Part shown: positions 35,401 to 46,317 of the stretch, piece after piece | How the letters are laid out: every line of letters begins with the position of its first letter | Numbering within the stretch: position 1 is the stretch's first letter | Source: Istiophorus platypterus | Taxonomy: Eukaryota; Chordata; Actinopteri; Istiophoriformes; Istiophoridae | Length of the DNA stretch: 64,000 bases | Direction: 5' to 3' | Assembly (NCBI GenBank): GCA_016859345.1 | Contig: CM029112.1 | Span: 15,508,725 to 15,572,724, forward strand | The notes under the pieces: generated by a model | What the model saw: only the letters and a program-made list of their open reading frames with translations | The model's database searches: none | Told to the model about the DNA's origin: nothing | Program-made: the position numbers and the translations under genes

Positions 35401-37406
35401 TTGTTGAGACACCCATTTCAAGGGCATGTCCTCTTCAGCACAAGGAAACATGACCTCTTCAAGTATTTTGACATATGCAAACTGATCCATGATCCCTGGT
35501 ATGCGATAAATAGGCCCAACACCATAGTAGGAGAAACATGCCCATATCATGATGCTTGCACCACCATGCTTCACTGTCTTCACTGTGTACTGTGGCTTGA
35601 ATTCAGAGTTTGGGGGTCGTCTCACAAACTGTCTGCGGCCCTTGGACCCAAAAAGAACAATTTTACTCTCATCAGTCCACAAAATGTTCCTCCATTTCTC
35701 TTTAGGCTAGTTGATGTGTTCTTTGGCAAATTGTAACCTCTTCTGCACATGCCTTTTTTTCAACAGAGGGACTTTGCGGGGGATTCTTGTAAATAGATTA
35801 GCTTCACACAGACGTCTTCTAACTGTCACAGTACTTACAGGTAACTCCAGACTGTCTTTGATCATCCTGGAGCTGATCATTGGCTGAGCCTTTGCCATTC
35901 TGGTTATTCTTTGATCCATTTTGATGGTTGTCTTCCGTTTTCTGCCACGTGTCTCTGGTTTTGCTCTCCATTTTAAGGCATTGGAGATCATTTTAGCTGA
36001 ACAGCCTATAATTTTCTGCACCTCTTTATAAGTTTTCCCCTCTCCAATCAACTTTTTAATCAAAGTACGCTGTTCTTCTGAACAATGTCTTGAACGACCC
36101 ATTTTCCTCAGGCTTTCAAAGAGAAATGCCTGTTCAACAAGTGCTGGCTTCATCCTTAAATAGGGGCCACATGATTCACACCTGTTTTTTCACAAAATTG
36201 ATGACCTCACTGATTGAATGCCACACTGCTATTTTTTTGAACACACCCCTTTCAACTAATTGCCCAATTGCACAGCCTTAAGAGCGTGCATATCATGAAT
36301 GCTGGGTCTTGTTGGTTTTCTGAGAATCTACTGCACCTACTGGTAACTCGTTTGCCATGTAGCAATAAAAAATATACTAATAACAGTGATTAATCTGGTT
36401 AGTCACATTGGACTGCTATTATTTTGAACACTACTGTACATACAAGTATATGGTAGACCTGTTTTCAGAAAGTGTTAAAACCCCTTCCCTTTTTTTAACA
36501 TTTTGTTATGTTGCAGCCCTATGCTGAAAACATTTAATTTCATTTTCCCCTCATTAATCTGCACTCAATACCCCATACTGGCAAGGCAAAAATATATAGA
36601 AATGTATTGACAAGGAAAACTGAAAAATGAATTCTGGCATCTGCAAACAGAATCTCTGGAGCTGAGCCAGAGTGACCATCAAGTTCTTGGTCACCTCTCT
36701 TACCTAGGCCTTTCTCCCACTTGCTCAGTCTGACTGGGCGGCCAGCTCTAGAAAGCGTCCTGGTTATTCCAACCTTCTTCCATTTAAGAATTATGGAAGC
36801 CTCTAATCTCTTGGGAGCCTTTAATGCAACAGAATTTTTTTTTTGGAAACTTCCCCAGATCTGTGCCCTGACACCATCCTGTCTCTGAGCTCTTCAGGCA
36901 GTTCCTTGGACCTCATGGTTTAGCTTTTCCTCTGATATGCATTGTCAGCTGTGAGAACTAATATAGATGGTGTGGGCCTTTCCAACTCATGTCCAATTGA
37001 TTGAATTTACCACATGTGGACTCAAGGTGTTTAAACATCTCAAAGATGATCCAGAGAAATGGGAGAAACCTGAGCTAAAGTTCTTTTTTAGCTTTGTCAC
37101 TATGGGGTACTGAGTGTTGACTGATGAGAGGAAAAATTAATTCACTGTTTTAGCATAAGGCTGCAACATTACATAATGTGAGAAAAAGGAAGGGGTCTGA
37201 ATACTTTCTGAATGCACTGTATATGCATTTGCAAATGTAACAATGCACCAAAAAAGTATACATTTGACTTTCACAGTCTCTTAACTGTCACTTACTTCGG
37301 ACTGAGAGATTTTTATTTTTTTATCAGTGGCTCCAGAGGAAGTTGATGTGGAGGGCAGCCTCTTCATTCTTCATGCAAAAAACATACAGACGCACACACA
37401 CACACA

Positions 37407-37457
<51 letters not shown>

Positions 37458-39104
37458 TTTCAGGACTCACTAGGTACTCAGTCAATAATGTTTGCTGCTC
37501 TACCACACCTTCATAAAAACACTTACATCGAATTTATCTTTTTACTTTTTGTGACTGTGGATAAGAATATGGGGTGAGGTATATCAATTTACCATCATTT
37601 GTAACAATATTTCTGGAGTAAGTGAAAAAAAAAATTACTCCATATTACAGGTGTTGATTATACTATGATCTTAGTCACAAGCTAATAGGAAAATGTATTA
37701 GTCACTGATTAGATACCTAAGATAAAGTCATTTTCAATCAGAACCAGTGCACTAGAGGCATCACATCACAAGCTACTGTAGTATAGTGCACAAATGACAG
37801 CCTCCTGTCTGAAAAAAAAACAAAAACGCAAGCAGTGAGCATTTCAGTCATTAAAAATTGCTCACAGAAGCATCATATAATGGGTCTGATGAAGCTGTAC
37901 AAGCACAAAAATCCATTAAGAAAAGCAATGTTTGCTGGAGCAAAAAATTAAAGATATAAATAGAAGAAATAAAAAAGAAAGAGAAACATCCTCAGAGTGA
38001 AAGAAGAGCAAAGCTGGAAACGCAGTATCATTTTAAATTTTAATGTTCTGAATGACTGACCCATTTCCACACTTAACTAAAAATCTGGTTTGCTCCCAAG
38101 CTGACATTTCATCTCTAAAACAGCTGTCCCACGTCTTCATAAGCAAGTTAGAAAGTTCTTTTTAGAATACACAGTGATGAGGTTTACAGTTCACATAAGA
38201 TCAAATGTGAGTCCTTTGGATTTTTTTTTGTATTGTAAAAAGTACTGCTCTTCCCTAAACAGTTCCCTGGCTTACACAGAGATATTTACCATGGCAGCAA
38301 GGGAGAAGAGTTGATCATCTACACCTCATGCTAACTTAAGCAAAGTGCATATTTTATTTTATTTTATGTTACTTAAGGCTTATGGAGGAAGCCAAGTTTA
38401 CCGGGCTTTATTGAGACAAATAGCTGCCAAAATAATATTGGTTTATTTTTACATTGCAGATTGCTGTAAAGGCTTGATTAGCTAGGCACCAGAAGAGTGC
38501 AATGCAATTTCTGCTTATTTTCCTTGGTCCACTGTAGTCCCGACTAACTCCATCTGCAGGCCTGGGGAAATTGTAGAAAGCCTCTGAATCAATTTGGTTT
38601 GCAAGCAATTTTTCCTCTTTAAAAAAAAAAAAAAGCTTTACTGGGATAACAAAACACATTAGGGGCTTAACACTATCCATCCTCTTAGCAATTTGCTTGA
38701 CTGGCCCAGCTAGAAACAAAAATAGCAGGAGGGCATGCTGAAGCTGGACAAACAAAACAACTCTATGCATGTAGATCCTTTTACCGGTCAAGCTACAAAC
38801 AGCTTTGGCAAGCTAGAAACAATTGTGAAGTTGCTCTGCAATTACGAAGCTGTTTAATGCTAACTCACACATCCAGAAGACACTGGGCCACTTCTGCATC
38901 AGATCTCAAGCCTTTTGTTGCTTTCAGGGCACGCCATCTTTCAAATGCCAATCCAATGTCCACTCGAGCTCTCCCCCTTGATCTGTATGTTAGACTCTGA
39001 TACAAACCTTTGTGTTTCCTGGGTTTGGTGAAATGATTTACTTCATCTTGGGCTGGTCTTTTAAAGTCTATGCAACCTTGAGTTTGATCTTGAACATCTG
39101 CCAT
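31502..39104 (-). CDS. atf7ip2: ATF7IP2-like (MCAF-family) chromatin cofactor
   Basis: Nuclear cofactor of the ATF7IP/MCAF family, which partners the H3K9 methyltransferase SETDB1 and SUMO-dependent repressors. Twelve coding exons join in frame: 39104-38869, 37368-37296, 34790-34659, 34198-34130, 33921-33884, 33752-33712, 33624-33572, 33244-33199, 32918-32860, 32673-32512, 32426-32239 and 31712-31502. They total 1308 nt, or 435 residues. Residues 104-170 look coiled-coil (VQTLIEQEVRSAVKENETKL). The KRLP..KKIKI segment (about 81-97) could be nuclear-localising. Residues about 325-433 form the C-terminal FN3 typical of the family (RPEVHLALIRDPPGLSVLWKV..KDKFGRYGPYSK). Neighbouring emp2 supports the identity, because ATF7IP2 and EMP2 are adjacent in mammals. 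Mammalian family members are longer, so exons may be missing or the fish protein is compact. Intron 3 of the transcript carries a Tc1 transposon at the exon edge. The first coding exon is less certain than the rest. Confidence 0.8.
33959..33976. repeat. (GT)n microsatellite in an atf7ip2-like intron
   Basis: Nine GT units with trailing GAGT units, between exons 34198-34130 and 33921-33884. Confidence 0.9.
34659..34790 (-). CDS. atf7ip2: atf7ip2-like coiled-coil exon beside a transposon
   Basis: Exactly 44 codons in phase 0, acceptor TCTGTCCACAG|G and donor GGAG|GTTGGT. The residues VQTLIEQEVRSAVKENETKL to YESSMQKLE have heptad-like leucine/isoleucine spacing. Only 17 intronic nucleotides separate its start from a Tc1 element, including the duplicated TA. 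Confidence 0.82.
34808..36436 (-). mobile_element. Tc1-type transposon with long IR/DR ends
   Basis: A 1629-bp element flanked by duplicated TA (34806-34807 and 36437-36438). Its inverted ends, 34808-35022 (215 nt) and 36223-36436 (214 nt), are identical apart from one base in a poly-T run. Each end contains two related direct repeats, outer GTGTTCAAAATAATAGCAGT and inner GTGTTCAAAAAAATAGCAGT, the IR/DR arrangement known from Sleeping Beauty-class fish elements. It encodes one transposase on the minus strand, the same sense as the host gene. End identity implies a recent insertion. Confidence 0.96.
35107..36102 (-). pseudogene. Tc1 transposase, one in-frame stop
   Basis: A 331-codon frame, close to the family length of about 340, starting MGRSRHCSEEQRTLIKKLI. 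It has paired helix-turn-helix DNA-binding motifs (TYKEVQKIIGCS and SSRMIKDSLELPVS), a GRKRK basic GRPR-like hook, and the catalytic DDE: Asp in WTDESK, Asp in QQDNDPTHTS and Glu in NPIENLW. A single TAG at 35709-35707 falls between the DNA-binding half and the catalytic half. The rest is open with no frameshift. As it stands the copy cannot make full-length enzyme without readthrough. Confidence 0.93.
36440..37222. mobile_element. Diverged teleost DNA-transposon-like repeat
   Basis: The two edges mirror each other imperfectly: TCAGAAAGTGTTAAAACCCC on the left and GGGGTCTGAATACTTTCTGA then ATGCACTGTATA on the right. Inside are blocks such as TTTTGTTATGTTGCAGCCCT, CAATACCCCATACTGGCAA and GGGCGGCCAGCTCTAGAAAG that I recognise from widespread salmonid/teleost repeats. 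No open transposase remains. It directly abuts the Tc1 element. Confidence 0.65.
37296..37368 (-). CDS. atf7ip2: atf7ip2-like exon 3
   Basis: 73 nt encoding (V)MKRLPSTSTSSGATDKKIK then ISQSE, donor CCGAA|GTAAGT. The acceptor GCATGAAG|A lies under 40 nt from a long TG tract in transcript sense. Its phase (one base before the first whole codon) fits the upstream exon 39104-38869. If that exon is wrong, the ATG at 37367 could itself be the start. Confidence 0.65.
37391..37454. repeat. (CA)n microsatellite at an exon edge
   Basis: About 30 CA units with two TA interruptions. In the atf7ip2-like transcript this is a UG tract just upstream of the exon 3 acceptor. Confidence 0.97.
38405..38625 (-). 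other. Exon-like open stretch in atf7ip2-like intron 2
   Basis: After a strong pyrimidine tract and AAAG acceptor near 38625, the minus strand stays open for about 70 codons (EEKLLANQIDSEAFYNFPRP onward) and ends at a TAA overlapping AATAAA (38410-38405). It could be an alternative terminal exon or a relic. I recognise no domain. The phase does not fit a simple join from 39104-38869. Confidence 0.25.
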
Positions 39105-39125
39105 TTTTTACTAAACTAAAGTGTA
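38869..39125 (-). CDS. atf7ip2: atf7ip2-like first coding exon (CDS 39104-38869), extra N-terminal module
   Basis: Acceptor CCCCTTTCTTGACAG|T, ATG at 39104 in good context (AAAAAATGG), donor GGATGT|GTGAGT. It encodes 78 residues plus two bases that join in frame to exon 3. The end (FERWRALKATKGLRSDAEVA then QCLLD) matches a short helical module I recall from many uncharacterised teleost proteins. I do not know it from mammalian ATF7IP2. It might instead be an exon of a separate transcript. Confidence 0.52.
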
Positions 39126-40438
39126 CTGTCAAGAAAGGGGCTGCATGCAGATGTTTTTGTATGGTGGGGGATTGTCAGAGAATCTATAAGGTGAGGGAGG
39201 GGGCTGATGCTGTCATCAATGGTCTGAAGTTGTCATGAAACCTGGCAATAACAACAGCCAATGTTAATTTTGTTTCACTCCTACATTACTGGATTCCAGG
39301 CTGGATAACCCTATTATCAAATTTAATAGTATTACAATATGTTAGCCACAACAATATCAATCTCCACACAATGTTTCAAAAATAACATATTGTAAGATAA
39401 TCCTCTACTATACAAATATCTATGTGACAGAAGAGTTAAACACAACTGCTATGATGGAAAAAAAAATAGTGAAGTAGAAACCAATTATGTTTTAAATGTA
39501 TTTACTGCAATGGGATTTTTTTTTCTTTTTTTGGTTTAACAGACATTTAGAGACAATGAGTAACAAACTGTATGACAAACAGCTTTGAGTTTTAGTTCTT
39601 TTGACATACAACGTGTAACACATATGCCAATATTAAAATGTCAAACAGTCATAAACTGGCCAGAGGCTAGAAAATGCAATAGTTCAGAAATAAAGTGTTT
39701 GAAGTCAAGGCATGATTCACTTCTGCCCCTGAATCATAATAGTTGTTCCATGCCAACTCACCCAGAATTTAGAACTTTGCCAGTACATGTCTTGGACTTT
39801 CTCGAACATATTCATGTAAAAACTTCTATTCAATTCAGAGGACCTTCCAAAATCCTATAGCTCTACTACAAATACATTTTTAGTTACAAATTCTTGACAT
39901 TTGGCAATCGGTTTTTTCAATTCTTTGTATGTGCATTCTATGCATCACCATTTGCTTATATTTACTGGACTGGGTTGAAATTTGTATAATAAAAGCCCCA
40001 CAGCTACGCAAGTGGGATTTTATGCCGTAAAATGGTGAAATAATGTGACTAAATCTGGGGGTGCATGTGTAGGTGCGTCCATAGTACTAAAACAGAGCAG
40101 TAAATGAATATTTACACATTCCCTTAAAAAAAATTCATGAAAAATAAAATAATCCTTCTTGGTAAAATATACAAAAAAAAAACTTTAACGATTGGGTTTT
40201 TAGGTCTCGGGTATATGAAGCAATAGATGGAACTATGTTATATACTAAGTGTGAGAACTATATCAGTACTATGAAGAATCAAACTTCAGAATCAAAACTA
40301 GTGGTGATATTAATTTCTGAAATGAAAGATTCTTCATTCGAGCAAATATATAATCTTTATTACAAACCAACAAACGATGAAATTTAGCTCCAAAATTATA
40401 TATAATAATGGAGTTGAGCTATGGGAATTTGCAAGGTC

Positions 40439-40880
40439 CTATAAATTTAATAGAAGTTTGTGCATGACTTTTCTCAAGAAATCCATGACATGACCTTGGA
40501 CATCGTAGAGTTCGTATGGAATGACCCTATTGTGATGTCTGAAAATTAATGAGGCCATAAGGCTTTTAAAGCCCAAGCCCGATACGTTAAAATACCGGTC
40601 ATTTGTCCCACCCTGTTGTCTAGTATGTTCCTTTTTGCTGGGCTGTAATGAAGTCCTTAACATCTTTAAAATTTTAGCTAAAAGCAACTTTAAAGGCAAA
40701 CACCACATTTTGGCTGCGGCAACATTATGATGAAAGCCTCCAAGCCAAGACTCACAGAAACAGGCAATGGCTTGAAAAGCTCTGTTTCCCACATTAAAAA
40801 GAACATATCTCCAGAAAGAGTCCACGTTTATCTCAACAATGCAAGTGATGACACTGCTCCAGTCACCTGGCAAAAAAACA
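40439..40880 (-). other. Unassigned 144-codon open frame in intron 1 of the atf7ip2-like gene
   Basis: A strong acceptor (TTTTGTTTTTTTGCCAG|GT) is followed by a frame open for about 140 codons on the host-gene strand and ending TAG at 40439. The composition is not low-complexity. The product reads DWSSVITCIVEINVDSFWRY..FQAIACFCESWLGGFHHN..YELYDVQGHVMDFLRK. No family recognised. The opposite strand also stays open near 40727-40948, so strand is not settled. Confidence 0.3.
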
Positions 40881-41248
40881 AAACATTGTCTCCTTTGCAG
40901 TCTACGTTGGCTACTTTAATATGCTCTCATACAATTTTAACTATTTAACTATTTAATAGTTAAATTAATGGCGTTGACAACAACACACAACGGTTTGTGA
41001 AGAGGACGAAAACGATAAAGAGCATCAGTGGCTAAATTTGTTTTCCGCAGAGCTCACTGCTGATGGAGCTAGCTAAACCTTTAGCTGGAGCTTTTAACAA
41101 AACCTTCCTCTAGCTAGGAAATAACCCCAAAAAACAAGATCGTTAACTTTAAAGAACAAAACAGCCAGTTATCACACAGCTCCTGGAGCCAAAAGGGGGA
41201 GTTTGGGAAACCAAATTCTGAATTAAAGACGACTTATGAGATCAGTAC

Positions 41249-41406
41249 CTCACTCAATGTTTTGGCAGGAACTTCAGCTCCGAGCTCGACTTCCGGGATT
41301 TTTACCGGTCCCACTTCCGCCCGCCAGCAGTCGCGATAGTTACACTTCGGGCCCGATTCCTTCAGAATAAAAGCCTCGCTTCCGTAACAGGCGAGTGAAT
41401 GCAAAT
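41249..41406 (-). promoter_or_regulatory. CpG-rich promoter and noncoding exon 1 of the atf7ip2-like gene
   Basis: A GC- and CpG-rich island in AT-rich surroundings. It contains three ETS-type (A)CTTCCG words (41289-41295, 41313-41319, 41379-41384) and an octamer ATGCAAAT (41399-41406). A minus-strand donor GTGAG|GTACTG ends the presumed 5' UTR exon at 41249. ETS-rich CpG islands without TATA are typical of broadly expressed nuclear genes. Confidence 0.6.
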
Positions 41407-43794
41407 GAAATGTTCTGCTTTAAATCTTTGAGTGTCAAAGTAATTCCACTTAACCTGTAGCGTTCTTAGTAGTTATGTAAAGTTTTAAAAAGTACAGACT
41501 AGCGAAATAAGTCACACCGTATAACGGTGACAGGCGTCCGGATCATAAATGAAAAAAGGTTGTGTTGACACATCATCAGTGTGACTAAGGTCAGCTGGTC
41601 TCATTACAATAAGGGTATTTCCTATGACTGTCAGCTCTCTGAGTGCTGGGTTATTTCAGTTTTCGAAAGTTCAAAATAAGGCCAGTTGTAAAATTGCACT
41701 GCAGGATGGATGAGGGTGAAATATTGAAACTGAGGATAGATGGATACCTGACTCAATGACAGATTTGGCACAACAAAAGAAATTGTATTTATTGTAAAAT
41801 ACATTTATTAACATTTACTATTAACTGAGATCTACATCTGGTGGGTGGGGAACACATAGAAAAAAATAAGCACCTATAATTTCTTGCAGGGGAGATCTGT
41901 GTTTATTGAATCTGTTTTGAAGTTTGCCTGCTCTGTGGTTCGGAGATTAGAGCACCAGGATTCACACTGCACATTGCAGTTCTTTCTTTTGAGAAGAACT
42001 TGACAGGGTTGTGCGACAGTCTATTCTGGTACTATGAAACCAGCAGCTCCACAAGGTGTAGTTTTCTGTCAGTCCTCTGGGTGTCAATAGCAGACAAACA
42101 TTTCAGATGGTGTGAAGACATGAAGACACAGCAATATCCTAAAGAAGCTGCCACTGATGTTGCAACAGGGGTAAAAATAAATAGCGTACTGTGATTTAAT
42201 TAAGATTACAAGCAAAGGAGCCTGTCACAAGCAGAAATACTCCCATTCACCATGACATTTGAGCATCTGACAAAACTTTTGGATGAATCCAATGTGGGAG
42301 AGGAAACTGGTTTTTAATTTGAGTTCTTAAAACATTGAAAATTTCAACATGTCTCCATTATAAAGTAACATGAGACACTCAATCAATGTGTAATTAATAC
42401 TTTATAAAGCACTAGAAATATTTTGACTGCAAAAAAATGTTTAAAAAACAAATCCCCATGATTACAGTTTTAGCTTTGACAAGGTCAATGATTATTTGTC
42501 AATATGGCCAGGTGCTTATCTGTATAGATAAACTTTGACTAAGATACATCTAAGTTGACTTAAAACACACTAAAGGAAAACAGTCACAACCATAACATAA
42601 AACTTTACCCATTCCAAATCAAGAGTAGCTTTAATAAGTCACCTCTTAAGACAGACTTCTGTGATCTCTGTTCAATATCTGCCACAGAGTATGCACAGAA
42701 TCTATGTTCAAGTTGTTTGTTTATTCATAATTTAGATATGTTTTAAAATCATCAATTAAAGCTTAATTAAAACGATCCAAACTTTAAAAATTCTGTAATA
42801 AACAGTATTTCGCAAATAAATCTCCTTTTCCAGGTATGGTGATACAAAGACTTACCTTTCATCTCAATATAGGTTAAAGGGATTCGCTAAAAGACAAAAA
42901 ACTTGTATGCAAACAGGAGGCTTATTATTTAGTGAAACACTTTTAAGATAACAACTTCACAAAAGCTATGAAAAAAAACATCATAATCTTGGCATAATCT
43001 CAATATGTTGTTTTGATCGTTTTCAAGTATCATCTTGAGATAGCAGAGCAAAATCTTCACTTACATTTTTCTTCCCTGAATCTTCATTTTTGGTGAGCTG
43101 GTATGTTGCCAGGCTCTATGGTCCGAAGTCTGCCCAACATGAACATATTTCTATCACTTGACAGCCCAGTGACTACTGACACTTTACTTCTTTCTGCTGT
43201 TTGTTTCCTAAAACTGTTTCAGGTCCTAGCAGCTACCATGTTAATACCCAACACCAAGAAACCAGGAAAAGAAAACCAGTTTATGCAGTGCCAATGTGGG
43301 ACTGAACATAATCTCTAAAAATGCTGTAACCAGAAGTAATTCTGGGAATCGTTGACATGTACAGTACAATAATGATTTTTTTGTCATTAAATGCCAGATC
43401 CTATGTCCATATGGGTGTTAGAGATGTTTAAGTAATGGACCAAATGAACAGTAGCTTGGTCAGAGAGGGAAGACTTAATAGCTTCATACATCCTCAGTCA
43501 CATGCTAAAATAAACAGTGGTTTTAAACAATAAATAGCATTTTGTCTTTTTTCAGTGAAGCTGTGAACAAAAAAGGCACAATGATCATTTTTCATTCTTA
43601 TTTCAAGTTTGCATGTTTTTGTTTTCTCATTTTAAATCCCAAATATCACAGCACATCCTTGGTTCCATTTTCATAGATAAAATACAAGTCAGTAACGTAA
43701 GAATACAAACAAATTAGGTCCAAATCCTACATATTATACCTCTACTACTTCTTCACTACACTTCCTATATGCTATGGTTAACATAAGATTCTCT

Positions 43795-43867
<73 letters not shown>

Positions 43868-44870
43868 TAAAGCAACTACAATTCTGACTATAGTTCAGTC
43901 TTAAAAAAAAAAAAGTTTTTGACAGTTACCTGAACTATACATACACAGCAAATATATACAAAATAAATTCATGGACCCTTTGGAAAGTCCCTTTGGAAGT
44001 CCAGGGGCTGTGTCCCAGTAAGGCAAACCTCATCATTTTTCTTCTTCAACCTCTATCTTTTGTGATCAGATATATTAATCAAGTTAACTAGGAATGGTGC
44101 AGGAAGGAACCAGAATAGACAATAGGACAAGAGACACAATCAATGTGTTGGAACAGAGGTCATGTTATGGGTAATGGCTGAGGGAAAAGATGGAAGAGGA
44201 CAGTTGAGGTATGTTCTCACCAAATGCAGTCTCAGTGGGACATATCATATTTATATTCTATGCAGAGCAATGAGTGACTGAATGTATTTGCATGGAGCAT
44301 ATTTGACCTCATCTCAATGAGGAACCTATCAATCTATCATTGCAAATCAAATGTGAATCAAGTGCGAATCATAGTGTATTTCTTGCTTCGAAAGCATACA
44401 GGACTATATTTTAGTGGCTGTCATGATAGAAAACAAAAAACAAAGACAATGGTTCTGTCAACTAACTGTTGGTCCGTCAAATGTTGACTATGCTTCTGAG
44501 GCACTTGTTGGGAAAAAAAAATACATAATGCACCCATCAACTAAACAAACTGAGAATCTGCGGAGTCCTTATGAAACTTTGCCACATTCAGTGAGAACAA
44601 TGTACTAACAGGAAGAAGAGGGTTATGTAACTATTTTGGGGTTTGGAGTGTGTAAGGTGGACAAGAGTGTGTCTGGTTCTGAACCTGTGACTTTAAATTA
44701 AAATGGATTTGACATTTCTGTCATATTTCCTTATCTCCCATGGTACTGTAAAATCTCAGTGTTAGAAAGAGAGTGTGTGCAGGCATGTTTTTTTGAGGAA
44801 AATTGTATGTCTTCATGGATTTGTGTCCAAGTGTTCCTACTTATACTTTTGAATATTTGTGAGCCTTTGC
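41407..44870. other. Intergenic and emp2 3' UTR region
   Basis: No exon supported. The part nearest 44886 should be emp2 3' UTR, whose end I cannot place. It holds a long (AT)n run at 43798-43861 and AT-rich filler. The frame at 42000-42194 has no domain. Confidence 0.55.
43798..43861. repeat. (AT)n microsatellite
   Basis: About 32 uninterrupted AT units, fully self-complementary and able to extrude as a hairpin. Confidence 0.97.
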
Positions 44871-44885
44871 TCGAGCCCATCGCAT

Positions 44886-46317
44886 TTATTTGCGCTTCCT
44901 GAGCACCAGATACATGAGGCCACTGATGAGAGTCATAGGGAAGCTGATCCAGGCCAGGACATAGGAGGAGCCGTAAGCGCCTTCCTGAAGACTTGGCACA
45001 TGAAAGGTGTTCTTCTGAGCCGTGTAAATAGATGCCGCAATCATCACACATAAGGCTGGCAGAAGGAGAGAGAAGAACAAAAATTACACTGAGTAGATGA
45101 TGGGAGAATATCATTCAGAGTTTGACACATTCACCCACTTGTCTCCTGCAGCCATTTGGGGCCCATTGTGTGAAAATACATGTATCTGCTTTCTTGCTGA
45201 GAGTTGGATGAGAAGATCTATACCAAAGTCATATCTGCCTATTAATAATAAGGCAACAGCTAGCCTGGCTCTGTCCAAAGGAAAAACAAACATCTACAAG
45301 AACCCCTGAGGCTCATGACATCCACTGATTTATAGCTTATAAGCACTTAACAAACATTTTAAGATTACACAGTATCACATGCTAGTAATGACAAGCCTAA
45401 TTTCCTTTGAATGTCAGCTCTAATTTGAAAGTAGTGACTTATTGAAAGCTTTCCCTCTTGCCATTTGTGCATTGCTACAGTAGATCCTTGTTAGTTGGTG
45501 AGTGTTGTGTTTCTTGTTGAGAAGCTTACTACAATCTGCTACCATTTATTGGCTGTGAGGTTGCACCTGTCCTGGTTTATTTGATTTTGGTTCTTTTAGT
45601 AAGTCGAGAGCTCACATTCTCAGGCAGCCTCAGAAGTGTCAACATAAGCCTTGCCACAATTTGGAGACAGCAAGGGTAAATCTTCATTTACAGTATGTTG
45701 ACCCAGGTCGATGTCAAGGTGAGCATAAAGAAACAAGCCTGTAGTTATTCTTTTCAAAGAAAGTGAAAAAAACCTGTATTGAAGAGTTAAATGTGCACGA
45801 GTGTCACTCACAGGCAAACAGCTGGATAACAGCTGTGAAAATGAATCTCTCTCCCTGTTTGATCCTGAAGAGCTGAAGGAGGAAGACAAAGAAGCTGACG
45901 CAACACAAAATGGTGGACAGGATCATGGTAGCCTGGACTGCCTGCAGGTAGGCTGAGGAGAAGGAAGAAAAGAGGTGTCACCTACAGAAACACAAACTTG
46001 CACACACGCATAAGCTTCATAGAGTTTTACACTGTCTTACCTGCATCAGCAGTGTGGCTGTTCTCCACAGGGAAGCAGGTGGCATTGCAGGAGTACCACA
46101 GGTCAGTGTAGATCTGGTCACGTCCAGGTACTGACACCACCCACCACGCCTACAACAGGGAGGGATAAGAGATGGTAACAATAATGAAAATGTCCTGTGC
46201 TGCCACTCAATGGCATGTTTACTCTTGGTCTATACTCACATTGTGAATGGTTGAAACAAAGAGCAGAATGGCTGCAGCCAGATGGAAGAGGATGATGAAG
46301 GCTAAGATGATCAACAT
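44886..46317 (-). CDS. emp2: Epithelial membrane protein 2, PMP22/claudin-fold tetraspan
   Basis: A plasma-membrane four-pass protein of the PMP22/EMP family, linked to integrin and caveolae trafficking in mammals. Four coding exons (46317-46240, 46149-46041, 45952-45812, 45055-44886) total 498 nt, 165 residues, against 167 in human EMP2. The frame is continuous with GT-AG at every junction. TM1 MLIILAFIILFHLAAAILLF; extracellular loop AWWVVSV..IYTDLWYSCNATCF with the family's LW-C-C signature and an N-glycosylation site at NAT; TM2 QATMILSTILCCVSFFVF; IKQGERF loop; TM3 FTAVIQLFASLCVMIAASIY; TM4 VLAWISFPMTLISGLMYLVL; basic end RKRK. The first coding exon opens at 46520 after acceptor TTCTGACAG|G, with about 200 nt of 5' UTR. 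An AATAAA overlaps the stop. Identification is strong. Confidence 0.95.
45247..45312 (+). repeat. TTAGCTTAGC-family repeat fragment in emp2 intron
   Basis: CAACAGCTAGCCTGGCTCTG then TCCAAAGGAAAAACAAA matches the internal block of this teleost family. It sits in the last emp2 intron. Confidence 0.6.

Noticed and set aside
35122..35736. 204-codon plus-strand open frame
   Set aside because: Antisense shadow of the Tc1 transposase.
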